This document shows, piece after piece, positions 46,742 to 57,989 of a stretch of DNA of 64,000 nt. The notes beneath the pieces are model-generated. The model made no database searches and was not told the origin of the DNA. It saw only the letters and a list, made by a program, of their open reading frames with translations. The stretch's first letter is position 1, and each line of letters opens with the position of its first letter. Origin of the DNA: Catonia carolina. Its lineage: Eukaryota > Arthropoda > Insecta > Hemiptera > Achilidae. The position numbers were made by a program, and so were the translations under genes. Location: the NCBI GenBank assembly GCA_035578175.1, contig JAQMRL010000001.1:430107545-430171544 (forward strand). Direction: 5' to 3'.

Positions 46742-47179
46742 CCAGTGATTTTTATCTAATAATACACATTTTGCCTTAGCGTTTACTTAGAAGTCTATAT
46801 TTTTCAACCAAAATATTTTGAAAGGAATTCGTGTAGTACACTGTAAAATGTTTCATCAATCAAGTATTTTATTAGCTTTTTTTTAAACAAATTAAAGTAC
46901 CACAAACTTTAAAGGTTTCTAATTTATTGACGTATTTTCTACCTGCATAAGTAAGGTTTTGTTCAAACAATTTAATGATGTGATTAGCAATCATAGTAAT
47001 CAATTCCTTCCGACCATAGCGTTATGGATAAACTGTATTCATATTTTCCGAGGGGAATTGCTTCTCCATCTATTTTCTAGACGGAATAGAAACGCTCTTT
47101 AGGAACATCTATCTGCAGCCGCTATTTGGACCATACCAACTATTTTATCTCTATTTTGTCTAATGTAATATTAAAATAC
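46742..47179. other. AT-rich spacer
   Basis: I see no gene. Confidence 0.35.
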
Positions 47180-47345
47180 GATTTTGTCCCTTAGAACCGG
47201 TCTGTTGTCTGACATCTTTATTCCTGACATGTTCCACTCTGGAGACTCGGCAAGATCTTTGCAAACAGTTCATTTCTATAGCTTCCAGCCTTTGTTTATT
47301 CCTGCATCTTATTTGCCAGCAACCAGCACCGTAAGTAAAAATGTT
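47180..47345 (-). pseudogene. LINE RT C-terminal scrap
   Basis: The minus strand reads FTYGAGCWQIRCRNKQRLEA, then EMNCLQRSCRVSRVEHVRN, the post-YADD region of an RTE-like LINE of another family than the one at 44.8 kb. Confidence 0.6.
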
Positions 47346-47693
47346 GCTGAGTTCTGGTAGCCTAAACAAACATATAACTATCAAGAGTTAACAATTTTTA
47401 CTTTTTCTTATTTTCTCAGTGGAAACTTGGGAATTGTCACAGAAAAAATCAGTATGGCCAAGGACAATATTTAGAAAAAAATTTACAAAGATTTTACTTA
47501 AAATTTTCAATTTTATGATATTTTCTTTTTGTAAACATTATGGATTAGCCAGATTGTCTAATGTTTTGATTATTCATTTTTAAAGAAGCTGCTGGTCCTG
47601 CAATGACAATTTTTCTAAAGGCCCGACTACCCTTATATTCATAATGCAATTACTGACTTATATCACTACAAAGGCGCTCATAATCATATCATA

Positions 47694-48084
47694 CGCCCAT
47701 AACGGGCAGGTGGAGTATTAAATTATTTGCATTCTGCTAGTTTCAGGGCTACAAAAATAGTTCAGTTTCTTATCACGTGATCAGCCAATTATATATCTGA
47801 ACTATGTAACTACAGAAGAGGTACAGGTGTAAAAGAAACTAGTCAGAGTTATCTCCTCTGAAAGGAACGAATATCATTATACAGTTGGACCCTGTGGTGA
47901 ATGAAGTGAAGGTGTCATTTGCAGGATGCAAAGTAGATGATTTTCAGAGGACCTGGGATGCTGATAAGCATAGACTACTTTTGTACCCAGTTAGGAAGGC
48001 AATAGTAAACCACTCTTCGTTTTACTTAGTAAAACCTCTAGAGGATCAAACCAGCCTTTCGGCTAAATGTCCTAAACAACTATT
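47694..48084 (+). mobile_element. SINE with AAC-type tail, copy 6
   Basis: Full length, GCCCATAACGGGCAG to CCTAAACAACT, flanked by ATATCATA (47686-47693 and 48085-48092). Confidence 0.82.
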
Positions 48085-48130
48085 ATATCATAATAATAAC
48101 TATTAGTAAATTATAAGTATATAACACAAA

Positions 48131-48907
48131 TACGAGGGCTATTCAGAAAGTAGGGAACGTTTTGTAAATAAACAAAAACTATGTAAAAGAAAAATTTTTT
48201 ATTATATACATCTGAAAGAGTGACTAAAATACTACTATTTTACATAGTCACCAAGCAAATTGAGGCACTTGTCATAGCGGTGGACAAGCTTCAAAATTCC
48301 TTCGTCATAGAAATCCGCCGCCTGCGACCGCAGCCACTCAGTGACGCGCGCCCGGAGTTCCTCGTCGTCGTCGAAGCGCTATGTTGCTAGCCAGAGTAAT
48401 AGCCAGAATAATAAACTCTGATCGGTACTACCAAACATTGCGCAACCTTAGGAGAGCAGTTCAAAACAAGCGCCAAGGAAAGTTGTCGTCAAAAATTTTG
48501 TTTCTTCATGACAATGCCCGACCTCACACGGCAAACCGCACAAAAGAACTCCTTGATTCATTCAAATGGGAGGTTTTCCCTCATCCACCCTATAGTCCTG
48601 ATCTTGCACCGAGTGATTTTCACTTGTTTCCAAGAATGAAGAACTGGCTAGCAACACAGCTCTCCGACGACGACGAGGAACTCCGGGCGCGCGTCACTGA
48701 GTGGCAGCGGTCGCAGGCGGCGGATTTCTATGACGAAGGAATTTTGAAGCTTGTCCACCGCTATGACAAGTGCCTCAATTTGCTTGGTGACTATGAAGAA
48801 AAGTAGTATTTTAGTCACTCTTTCAGATGTATATAATAAAAATTTTTTCTTTTACATAGTTTTTGTTTATTTACAAAACGTTCCCTACTTTCTGAATAGC
48901 CCTCGTA
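48131..48907 (+). mobile_element. mariner element M4 (second family) with 243-bp inverted ends
   Basis: TA-CGAGGGCTATTCAGAAAGTA ends with TA duplication. The left arm 48131-48373 is a near-identical reverse-complement copy of the right arm 48665-48907, which includes the end of the transposase gene; both are 243 bp. Only about 290 bp of unique transposase sequence separates them. It is clearly a different family from M1-M3, yet has the same architecture. Confidence 0.9.
48381..48806 (+). CDS. Truncated mariner transposase, C-terminal half (M4)
   Basis: Uninterrupted from the arm junction to a stop at 48,806. It contains HDNARPHT with the second catalytic Asp and YSPDLAPSD with the third, 34 residues between them (DD34D). 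The first catalytic Asp and the whole N-terminal DNA-binding part are gone, and the Met at 48,381 is not a native start. The C-terminal 45 residues (from DDDEELRARV) are encoded a second time, in opposite orientation, by the left arm. Non-functional as a transposase, but recently active by its good conservation. Confidence 0.82.
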   Translation: MLLARVIARIINSDRYYQTLRNLRRAVQNKRQGKLSSKILFLHDNARPHTANRTKELLDSFKWEVFPHPPYSPDLAPSDFHLFPRMKNWLATQLSDDDEELRARVTEWQRSQAADFYDEGILKLVHRYDKCLNLLGDYEEK

Positions 48908-50584
48908 TATCATAATAATACATACGTAATAATTTATAATATTACATGCAATTTATATTATATATTGATGGAATTTAGGTACCTCAAAGGGTATCTCCCT
49001 GATAAGAGGTTACCATCAGATACTAGAAAATGAGTTAAAAAGCCATTATTTACATTTATGTATGACCTGCAGGCTATCTGACAATATTTTTTTATTACAC
49101 TACATGTTAATATACATTTTTTAAATTATATTTATTAAAAGTATTAATATTTTTTTAAATGTTTCTATTCAAATGATGCTCTATATGATAATCAGGTAAA
49201 ACCTTTTAAACAAAAGAAGGGAAATTAAATTTTTTATAATGTTACTTTTATTCTTTTGTTCAGGTACTATTTCCTTTTTCTGAACGTGATAATTTATCTT
49301 AAAAATAAATCTTCAATTTTAATAATACTGTAAAAACATTTCGAATGATACCATTGAATTCAATTATAAAAGGTGGTCAAGTTGTTTGTATACATCAATT
49401 ATTAAAACTTAAAAAAAGGAAATTAGTTAAAAAAGGTTATATAATAGAACACGTGAGCTTCACGTTACACTATTGTGCTTTGTCGTACAAACATGATTAC
49501 ATAAAAGTTTATTTTATAAAATGTTAAGCATTAATATTCATTACAAGCTATTTATTTTTTGGATTTATTTGAAAAGAATATACAACGCGTTTCGCATATT
49601 TGATGGTTTGCCATTGTATTGTTTTTGTTTCACTTAGTCATACTTCTTTCGAATAATAAGTCTGGGCAAAGAAAACCAGAGAAGTTTGGCTTAAAGATTC
49701 TAACGATATTTTGAAAACGAATGTAATAGAGAAAGAACAGATTTCGAGGAAAAGAAAATCTGTAAAAGGAAAATTAATTGTTAAAGAGGACATTTAGAAA
49801 ACTAAGTTTAAGTCTATACAGATATCTTTGTGAAATGCAAAAGATTAACAAAATAAATTTCAAGGCGAAAGAAAAAGCTTTCGTGATCGAGTATTGAGAA
49901 TGTGGGTTACTGAACACGCTTTCTGTAGTCTTTTATTGCCCTGAACAATAAAAAACCTGTATACGCGGTTTCGGTTTTCTATTCCGAGATTTTTTTCTTG
50001 GATTTTAAGTAAAACTTCAGAAGAATCCGTTTTAGTTTTTAAACTATTCCCTATGTTGATCTCAAGTACCATTAGGAGTAAAGCCATGGATGTCACAAGA
50101 GGACAGAGGGAAAAATATGAATAGAGTGGAATGGAAAATACACGGAACAAATAAACAATTACTGTATAAGCATATGGGGTTGTAAATTAGCTCTAATTAA
50201 CCACTGTACAACACATATGTTAATGATACTAAATATGCTATTCATTATGATATTAAGTTTATACAGACATCTTTGTAAAAATGCAAAAGATAAATATAAA
50301 TTTGGAATGTTGGTCTCTTTAGCAAGTTCTCTTATAGTCAAACGTCAATTCGCACGCACCAAAGAGTTGATTTTGGCCACATGGTCGTTGTCAGTCAACG
50401 TCGACGGCCTCCCAGAACGATCACCATCATCATACAATGTATCAACCATTTTTAAACGAGTGAGTTGGGAGGGCAACAAAAAAAATTTAATGTTGAGGAA
50501 ATAAACAACAGAATTCTAAAAGCTAGTGAGGCATGCTATCACTTTAACAGTAAAATGGCAGAGAGGAAAGAAGTAGCTTCACCT
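48908..50584. other. AT-rich DNA without recognised gene
   Basis: Two similar short stretches (TATACAGATATCTTTGTGAAA at about 49,816 without its last base, and a relative at about 50,258) hint at an old repeat. Nothing else is supported. Confidence 0.4.
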
Positions 50585-50587
50585 TTA

Positions 50588-51547
50588 CGCTGGTTTCACA
50601 CCGCCGCAGCAAAATCGCCGTGATATCGTGACAGCGGTTTCGCTGTTATTTTGCAGTGAAATGACTTTCACACCGGCGCGAAATTTCAAAGCGGAACCGC
50701 GTGATTCCTGGTGCTTTTGTATTAATTGTCGATTGGCTTCGGTAGTGTTTATACAAACTGTCAAGTATTTCTTCCTCTAAAGAAAAGGAAATATTGCTGT
50801 TGATTTGGGCTTCGCGTCAAAAAAGAAAGCGTAGCATTTAGATTCATGACATTAACACAAAAATAAAATATTTGGGAGAACATGTGTTGTGCAAAGAACT
50901 GTAGCTTCATGAAGATCGATTTCACAATTACTTTCGGATGAACCAAGAAAGCTTTGAAGAGCTTCATAATTTACTACAACCTCGTATCACTAAACAAGAT
51001 AATAATTATAGAGAAGCCGTCCCCAGCAAGCAAACACTGGCATTGTATTTAAGATAATTTATTTTTATTTCTGTTTAGGGGTTAATTTAAAATGAAATTG
51101 TTAAACTTGACTAATTATTCTTTTATTTCAATCCAGACTTTTTGCTTTTTTATGTAATTTTTATAATCCGGGTGACTCGTGAAATATATTTCAGGTCGTT
51201 GCCTGACTGACTGAATCAATAATTCTGTCGATGTGTTAATCATGATAATAGTAAAATTGCTAAATATTTGCTAAAGATAACAGAATGTAATATTCTGAAA
51301 TGGTTCGCTGGCGAAAATCTGTCGACTGCGACAGATTCCGTGCGGTACTGAAGCGATACTGTAGCAAACTGGCGTAAATATGGCGGTAGTGTAAAAGGAT
51401 TTCGCTGCTCTAGCCGTCTTAACCGATATCTCCGTAAGGGGGCAACATATTGTTTCGTCTGATTATCGCGTATTCAGATCGACAACTTGCTGCGGAACGA
51501 AAGCGAAACCGCTGTTACGATTTTGCGGCGTCGGTGTGAAAACGATG
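50588..51547 (+). mobile_element. PIF/Harbinger element, internally deleted
   Basis: Imperfect inverted ends (left CGCTGGTTTCACACCGCCGC; right, inverted, CATCGTTTTCACACCGACGC), both continuing with a CAAAATCG and CAGCGGTTTCGCT block. Flanked by the 3-bp duplication TTA (50585-50587 and 51548-51550), the target typical of PIF/Harbinger. It holds only the N-terminal part of a transposase. Confidence 0.85.
50840..51056 (+). pseudogene. Harbinger transposase N-terminal remnant
   Basis: Reads HDINTKIKYLGEHVLCKEL, stop, LHEDRFHNYFRMNQESFEEL and LLQPRITKQDNNYREAVPS, ending at TAA 51,054. The pattern 'F..YFRM....F..L' followed by 'I..QDT..R.AI' is the usual N-terminal region of Harbinger nuclease-type transposases. 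The DDE core is deleted, and the partner Myb-like gene is absent. Confidence 0.75.
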
Positions 51548-51699
51548 TTAGACTACATGCCGCTCCTCAAAGAAGGTTGGCAATCATTTTGTCAATAATG
51601 AATTAATCAGCTCTAAATCTATCAGTGGAGCTGCACTTGACCAAAGTTTTCAACTTGTTTAGCTAGGATATGCGTCTCCTATTACGACCTCTTTTGGTC

Positions 51700-51990
51700 A
51701 TAATTTTCCTTTGAATTATCACGTGGAGTACATAGTACTTTTTGTCTCTCATTACATGTCCCAATTATTGCAATTTTCGTATTTTAATGATTCTTACAAC
51801 CTGTTTCTCCTTTTTAATCATTCTGAGTACACTTTCGTTTCTGACACGATCCACCCAGATCAACCTCAAAATATTTCGGTATGATCATATTTTAAAAGTT
51901 TCTGATTTGTCTGTAATATTCTTCTTCAAAGTCCCGGCCTCCATCCCGAAAACATTACTGAGAACGCAGTTAAGAACACAAAGAAGTATC
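51700..51990 (-). pseudogene. RTE-like LINE fragment
   Basis: Nucleotide similarity to 44,965-45,200 (ACATGTCCCAA-TA-TGCAATTT, TTTCTCCTTTT, TGATACGATC-like blocks). This is the C-terminal coding part of the same LINE family, with many frame breaks. Confidence 0.6.
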
Positions 51991-53039
51991 CCCGAATACT
52001 AAAATAAGTAGGCCTATTGATAGAATCTGTATAAAATTCTACTAATATTAAATAATTATGCCAATAGCTGGGCAGTAAACACGAAAATTTCTACTAAGCT
52101 GACACTACTGAACGAAGATTCCTGAATTGGGTAGCAGGTAAAACCGAGCGTGATCGTTTTAAAAATATTAGCATCAGAAGAGATTAAAAACAAAACCAAT
52201 ACTAGAAGAAGGAGAAGAAAAAGAAGAAGAAGAATCTTTTCTAATATTAGGTATATATTATCAATTTTTTATAACTGTTTTTAAATTCCTGTAAGAATCA
52301 CAATAGTAATCATTGTTGTGTAATATTGTAACTACAGTTTGAACGAAGAATAAAAGTTTTAGAGCTTTATTAGGAATTGAGTCTATGATCTTTGGCTAAT
52401 ATTTTACAACCAATATCAGTTCTGTTTTTTAACACTCATTGTTATTTAAAAATCTGATTTTGTAGCATAATTACAAAAATATTCTAAAAAAAGAAACGAT
52501 GCTGTAATATTTAGGGCCTTGGAACTTTAACTCAGCAATTTTCTGTTGCATCTTTATTTATTGATCTCTTAGAATGTAGTATTAAGTATAATTACTTTTA
52601 CTACTCACTTTTGTGTTATTACATTTTTATTACAAACGTTTTATTACTCTAGTAATAAAGTATTTTAGTACTTGTACTTCAAACTTTTATTTTTTTTCCT
52701 GAAAGAAACAATATTTATTTAATTTGGTTATATATTTGTATTCACGTTTATAATCACACTTTACTTCTTCATTTTATTTATTATTATTCGGTAGATTAGG
52801 AGTAATATTTCTGTTCCCTACTATATAAATTAAACTACACTCGAGAAATATGAATGAAACGTACTACTTATTACTTTCATTGTATAATTTTATAATTAAA
52901 TAGCATATAAAAAAAGGTAAAAGCAAAATATTGCCTTAAATAACGATTCCATTAAAATTGAAAAGGGGTAAGGTCACAAAATTTAATACAACGGTATAAA
53001 CCACAATGAAAACTGAGGAAAACTTAAGTGTTAAAAATA
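51991..53039. other. AT-rich spacer
   Basis: I see no gene or repeat limits. Confidence 0.4.
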
Positions 53040-53275
53040 CTCAGTTCTCGAAAAGAAGGGGGAGGAGTAAAACAAGGATAGAAGAAGAAGAAGGAAAAGA
53101 AAAAACAGGAAGAGGAAAAGGAGAATAAAGAGGAGAAGGAGGAGGAGAAGGACCATGGAGAAGAAGGAGTAGCTAAAAAAGAAGAAGGAGAAGAAGGGGA
53201 AGCAAGAGTAGTACAAGGAGAAGAAGGAAGAGGACTAGGCGGAGGATGAGGAGGAGGAGAAGAAGAAGAAGCCTG
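53040..53275 (+). repeat. Polypurine GAA/GGA tract
   Basis: About 235 bp almost entirely of A and G (GAAGAAGGAGAAGAAGG type) on the plus strand. Could form triplex DNA; length probably varies between individuals. Confidence 0.85.
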
Positions 53276-53578
53276 TATGAACCTTGGCCACCATCACTAA
53301 TCTCCTCCAACGTCCTCATTATTCGTACCCATCCCCACATATCCTCTCATCGCCATACTTCTAAGGTTCTTCATAAGTCATTGTCATCTAATTTTTTAGG
53401 TCGATCACTTTTTCTCCTGATAACATAAATCGGAGCCTTCACCATTCCATATGTTGTTTGTTCAAGTGAGCCATCGCATTCGCTGAGACTTGTACGCATT
53501 TTACTACAGTATCCTGTTCTATCTCGTGTGTTTCTCGAATATTTTTGAATCGGCATGTATTAGTCTCCTTAATCGGTA

Positions 53579-53735
53579 TATATTTCTCTCTTTGTTTTAC
53601 ATCCGACTGTTTTGCTATTACCGCTAATTTAGTCGATGAGAAATGTAATAAATGAAGATGAGTGATGAAAAAATGCCAGACCTGAACGGGAACGGAAACC
53701 AGGATCTCGGTGTAGAAGCAAATTTTGCTGACCAC
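53579..53735 (-). mobile_element. tRNA-derived SINE (head S3-like, tail shared with S1)
   Basis: The minus strand starts GTGGTCAGCAAAATTTGC, has a B-box-like GGTTTCCGTTCCCG, then a TCATCACTCATCTTC body and the tail AACAGTCGGATGTAAAAC, which is the S1 tail. Flanked by AATCGGTA (53571-53578 and 53736-53743). Confidence 0.72.
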
Positions 53736-53743
53736 AATCGGTA

Positions 53744-54177
53744 CATAGATTGCCACACAATTTTATTTTCAAAATATTTGTAATGTTTGCTTTTATTTTT
53801 AAAATTTCTTAATGTTTGCTCTCCTTTTTTACACGTTTATTTCATTTATGTGATAAATTTTCTTATATAATAATCATAATTTCAATAACACTAACTAAAC
53901 TGTGCGAATTAATTCGCACAATAATACTAATTTATTCTTAAAACAAATTTCAAAATTACATTAACATTTTTAGTTTTATTTCGCGATATCTTATGTGTTA
54001 TTTATGTAATAAATTCATGTAATAAATTATACTTAAATACATAATTCCCATCACCATAACGACACATAAAAACAAACTGAAATTCGGATGTTTTGGAAAA
54101 TCCCGAAAGTGACTCTGTATTCAAGAACAAACCGAATCTTCATTCAATATACATAGAACCAGGTTTTAAGTTTAAAT
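53744..54177. other. AT-rich spacer
   Basis: I see nothing to annotate. Confidence 0.35.
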
Positions 54178-54567
54178 GTTGTTGTTTAGATTATCAGCCG
54201 AAAGGCTGGTTTGAAACTCTAGGGACTTTACTAAGTACAACGAGGAGTAATTTGGTTTACTATTGCTACCCTCACTGAACGGAAAAGTATGCTTATCAGC
54301 TTGGCAAACCCTCTGAAAAGTATCTACTTTTCACCTTGCAAATGACACCTTAACTTCATTCACCACAGGATCTGGCTGTATAATGAAATTCATTACTTTC
54401 AGAGGAGATAACTATGACTAAAGTCTTTCACACTTCTACCTCTTCTGTTCTTAAATATGTCAGTCATAATATTTGGCTGACTATGTGATAAGAAACAACT
54501 AATTTTTGTAGCCCTGGAACTAGCAGATCGAAAAAAATAGTTTAACACTCCATATTCTTGTTATGGG
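54178..54567 (-). mobile_element. SINE with AAC-type tail, copy 7
   Basis: Full-length inverted copy; the tail is seen as GTTGTTGTTTAG at 54,178. No convincing flanking duplication. Confidence 0.78.
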
Positions 54568-54682
54568 AAAAATTTTTTAACAAAATAATTTCAGCGCTAC
54601 TTCAAAAATATTTTAAACAGCATTGGTGACGTAGAATAGAGCTACAGAAAACCTTAAACCTTGCTATGACTCGCAACAAAAA

Positions 54683-55598
54683 TACAAGGTGTGGCTATTA
54701 AATAACGAGACTGACGTTGTGAAATTTTTTTTATACATAATCACTTATTGTCACCTTCAATAAACACTCCTTCTCTATCCCTACAACGCTCCATGCGAAT
54801 TATCCATTGTTGGAAACAGTGCTGGAAGTCATCTTCTGTCAGCTCCTTCAGGACACGAGCTGCTTTCTCTTTTACAGCTTCCACAGACTCAAATTTTGTC
54901 CATTTTAATGCAGACGTAACCTTATGGAACAGGTACAAGTCACATGATGCAAGATCTGGTGAATAAGGTGGATGTTCTAACACTGAGATGCTGTACTTGG
55001 CTAGGAACCTCTTGACAGATAACGCAGAATGAGCCGGCGCATTGTCTTGGTGGAGAAACCATGATTTGCCCTTCCACATTTCGGGGCGTTTTTTCCTTAC
55101 TCTTTGACGTACTTTAGAGAGTACCTCAAGGTAGTAATATTGATTAATTGTTTGACCTTCAGGAACCCAGTGAAGGTACAGAATCCCATGGATATAAAAA
55201 AAACAATCATCATTGCTTTAAATTTTGACTTGCTCATTCAAGCGTTTTTGGCTTTTGGTGAAGTTCGGCTCTTCCAGTGCATGGATTGGCGCTTCGTTTC
55301 CGGATTATAAGTAAAAGACTACGTTTCATCACATGTTATTATCGTTTCCAAAAAATTTAGGTCATTTTCAATCGCGTACAAAGTGTCGGTACAAATATTT
55401 TTGCGAGCTTCATTTCAAACATTTTTAAGCGGCACATGTATGACTTCCAGCACTGTTTTCAACAATGGAAAATTTGCATGGAGCGTTGTAGGGATAGAGA
55501 AAGAGGGTATATTGAAGGTGACAATAAGTTATTATGTATAAAATTAAAATAAAATGTTTTACAAAGTCAGTCTCGTTATTTAATAGTCACACTTCGTA
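54683..55598 (-). mobile_element. mariner element, copy M3, with inverted 3' ends
   Basis: Same family as M1 and M2. The left arm 54683-54864 and right arm 55428-55598 are inverted copies; the right arm lacks about 18 bp. The junction between arm and transposase (AAACATTTTTRAGCGGCAC, read on the plus strand here) is the same as in M1, so M1 and M3 descend from one rearranged ancestor that moved. Confidence 0.87.
54741..55079 (-). CDS. mariner transposase C-terminal third (M3), truncated
   Basis: 112 codons open from MWKGKSWFLHQDNAPAH, with the second catalytic Asp in QDNAPAH and the third in YSPDLASCD, 34 residues apart, ending EGDNK. Upstream the frame is broken; the first Asp motif is followed by a stop (near 55,320), and the DNA-binding domain is absent. 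It is the best-preserved reading frame of this family in the window but cannot encode a whole enzyme. Confidence 0.8.
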   Translation of the reverse strand: MWKGKSWFLHQDNAPAHSALSVKRFLAKYSISVLEHPPYSPDLASCDLYLFHKVTSALKWTKFESVEAVKEKAARVLKELTEDDFQHCFQQWIIRMERCRDREGVFIEGDNK

Positions 55599-56949
55599 TA
55601 ATATACCTAGTTAAATAAATATTTCTCTTTCATGTTAAACTGTTCGAAATTGTTGACGTTACAAAGTTATAACTGTTTTGAGTTCACCATAGTAGAAATA
55701 CCGTAGTGTTATAGAAATTTGTCAATGATAAAATGTAGTTTACTAAAGAATTAGCGAGGAAGTTAGTGCAGTTTGCCGCTCTTTTATTTGTAAATAAATT
55801 AATTGAAGTATTCGAATATAATACTCATTAATAATATTGTATATCTATGAACTGAAATAGATAACTCAATCTTCATAACCTGGTATAAATAAAATAATCT
55901 TTCTAGGTTATTAATTAAAAAAAAGAACACCATACTTTATGTGTCATTCATTAAAAATAAGAAATAATCTACAACAAATACGGCAGCATTGATCTCACCG
56001 CAAAAGTGATTATTTACGCTTTACAGACACGAACAATTTAGTCTACCGCAAATAGAGCAAGCAAAACTCATCTAATAACACTCGCTCATTTTATCAAACT
56101 AAAATAAATAAATCCTTTTTTAAAATTAATGACAATGAATATATAATAAAGTCATTTATAACTATTTGTAATGAATCAGTACCTAAAAATGATCATTAAT
56201 TCATTGAAATATAATTTCACAGTTAAATTTAAAAAATAAAAAAAAGAATTTATTTCTAAAAGTATTTCCGTAACAATTACTATTCCTAGTCATTAAGAAA
56301 TCATGGTGTCATAAATTTCAAGAGATTCTCATACTCCAAAGTTAAATTTATAATTGTTATTAAACTTTTTTGTAAAGAGGAAAAAATGATGTAAATTTTA
56401 AAGGTTCGGTACTAGGTTTTCTTCTATATTACTCAGTTTTAATTGGTAACCGTTATACTTTTGCGGTAGATTACTAAAATGTTAACTGGAAGTAAAGTTT
56501 CAATCGAATTCAAACTCTTTTGAGTTGAAGGTAGAATACAATTTTAATAATTACACAACAAATTTAAACAAAACTGTTTTCCCTTATTACTACATAAGAA
56601 GTGCTACATTCTTTATTTTTGGAAGTTGTATTTGAGGTGGCACTTAAGTTTCGCTAGTAATATATTTGTATTGGAGTTTTTATTTTTATTATCAATAGGA
56701 ACTTCGGGTTAGATCTGAAATTTCTCAGAAAATGGAACAAGCAATTTTTGACTCATCGATCATACTACTAGTAATGTCGTCCATTTAACCAATACTTCAT
56801 ATCCGCAATAGAAGTATGAATATAAATTTCAATATAATTTATTTCATATAAATAATATAATTTTTAATAAATATTGTAAAAATCCGTTGTTGTTAACTTC
56901 TTTAGAATTATGTCCGCTTACTTTTTATCAGTTGAAATGCAAACTTTAA
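55599..56949. other. AT-rich DNA without recognised gene
   Basis: I see no coding or repeat structure. Confidence 0.4.
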
Positions 56950-57641
56950 GGGAGACTGACTTAGAATCCCATCAATACTAAATTTGATATTTTTAGGTAC
57001 ATTTTTCAAAGGATTGGATAAAGATAGGAGAATAAAACTTTACACACGTATAGTTGTCGGGTGTCTTTAGCTACTGACATTTTTCAATTTCATCTGTCGA
57101 AAAAACAAAATAACGAATCACAGATTTTTACAAATTTGTTTTCAACGTTTTTTACATATTACTAATTGTTGGAGCATTTAAGGAAGTCATAAAAATTCCG
57201 GTATATGTGCGTGTACAAGTTAAATAACTGGTAAAAATTTCAGCCCGGTAGGTTTGATGGTTTCCGAGTAAAATGTACCTAAAATCTTAAAAATCTAAAT
57301 TTACGAGAACAGGCAAAAAACAAAAAACCAAAAAAACGTACACCCATAAGTAAATTTCCCATCAACAGTTGGGTAGAAAGATGAACCAACAGCTGAAAAT
57401 ATTAAAAATAGTGATGCAGATATTTTTAAAAACTAAAATTCCTTTTGTTTTAAAACGATCAGTATAAAATTATGAAAAATATTCGTTTCTGGATACATGA
57501 TAATTTTTCTGGGCAGACCTGGTAAAAACTTAATTTGTTCATTAAAATAATGTTTTTTCTGGTAGATCTAGGGCTGAACTATTGAAAAACATAAAAACCT
57601 AAAATCGAAATTTTCATTCAAAACCATCATACAGTCTTACC
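56950..57641 (-). mobile_element. TTAA-flanked DNA element, copy 3
   Basis: Inverted relative of copies 1 and 2. Ends GGGAGACTGACTTAG and ATACAGTCTTACC, with TTAA on both sides (56946-56949 and 57642-57645). 692 bp, no SINE inside, no open frame. Confidence 0.75.
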
Positions 57642-57989
57642 TTAACAACAACCCAGCAGCCAAGGGTGTACAGGGCTTTTAACAGCTTACAAACAAAATA
57701 TATTTAAATAAGAATTTCGGAGACTTTTCGTTGAGGGTGCTTTTCAAGCATGTCACTAATGTCACGTGGTTTATACGTTTATACTTCTTCATAGTCTAGT
57801 CACTGAACGTTTGATTTTCTTATGAGGCCGTTGGCCCCTATCTGGGTATAAGGCTACAAAATTAATTTTACAAGTAAAATTAACTTTATAAGTAAAATGC
57901 TCATAACAGTAGTGAATTTCACTAATAAAGTAAAAAGAAATTAACAAAAGTTTTTGTAATAAAAATTAGCATACTGTGTTAAAAAAAGA

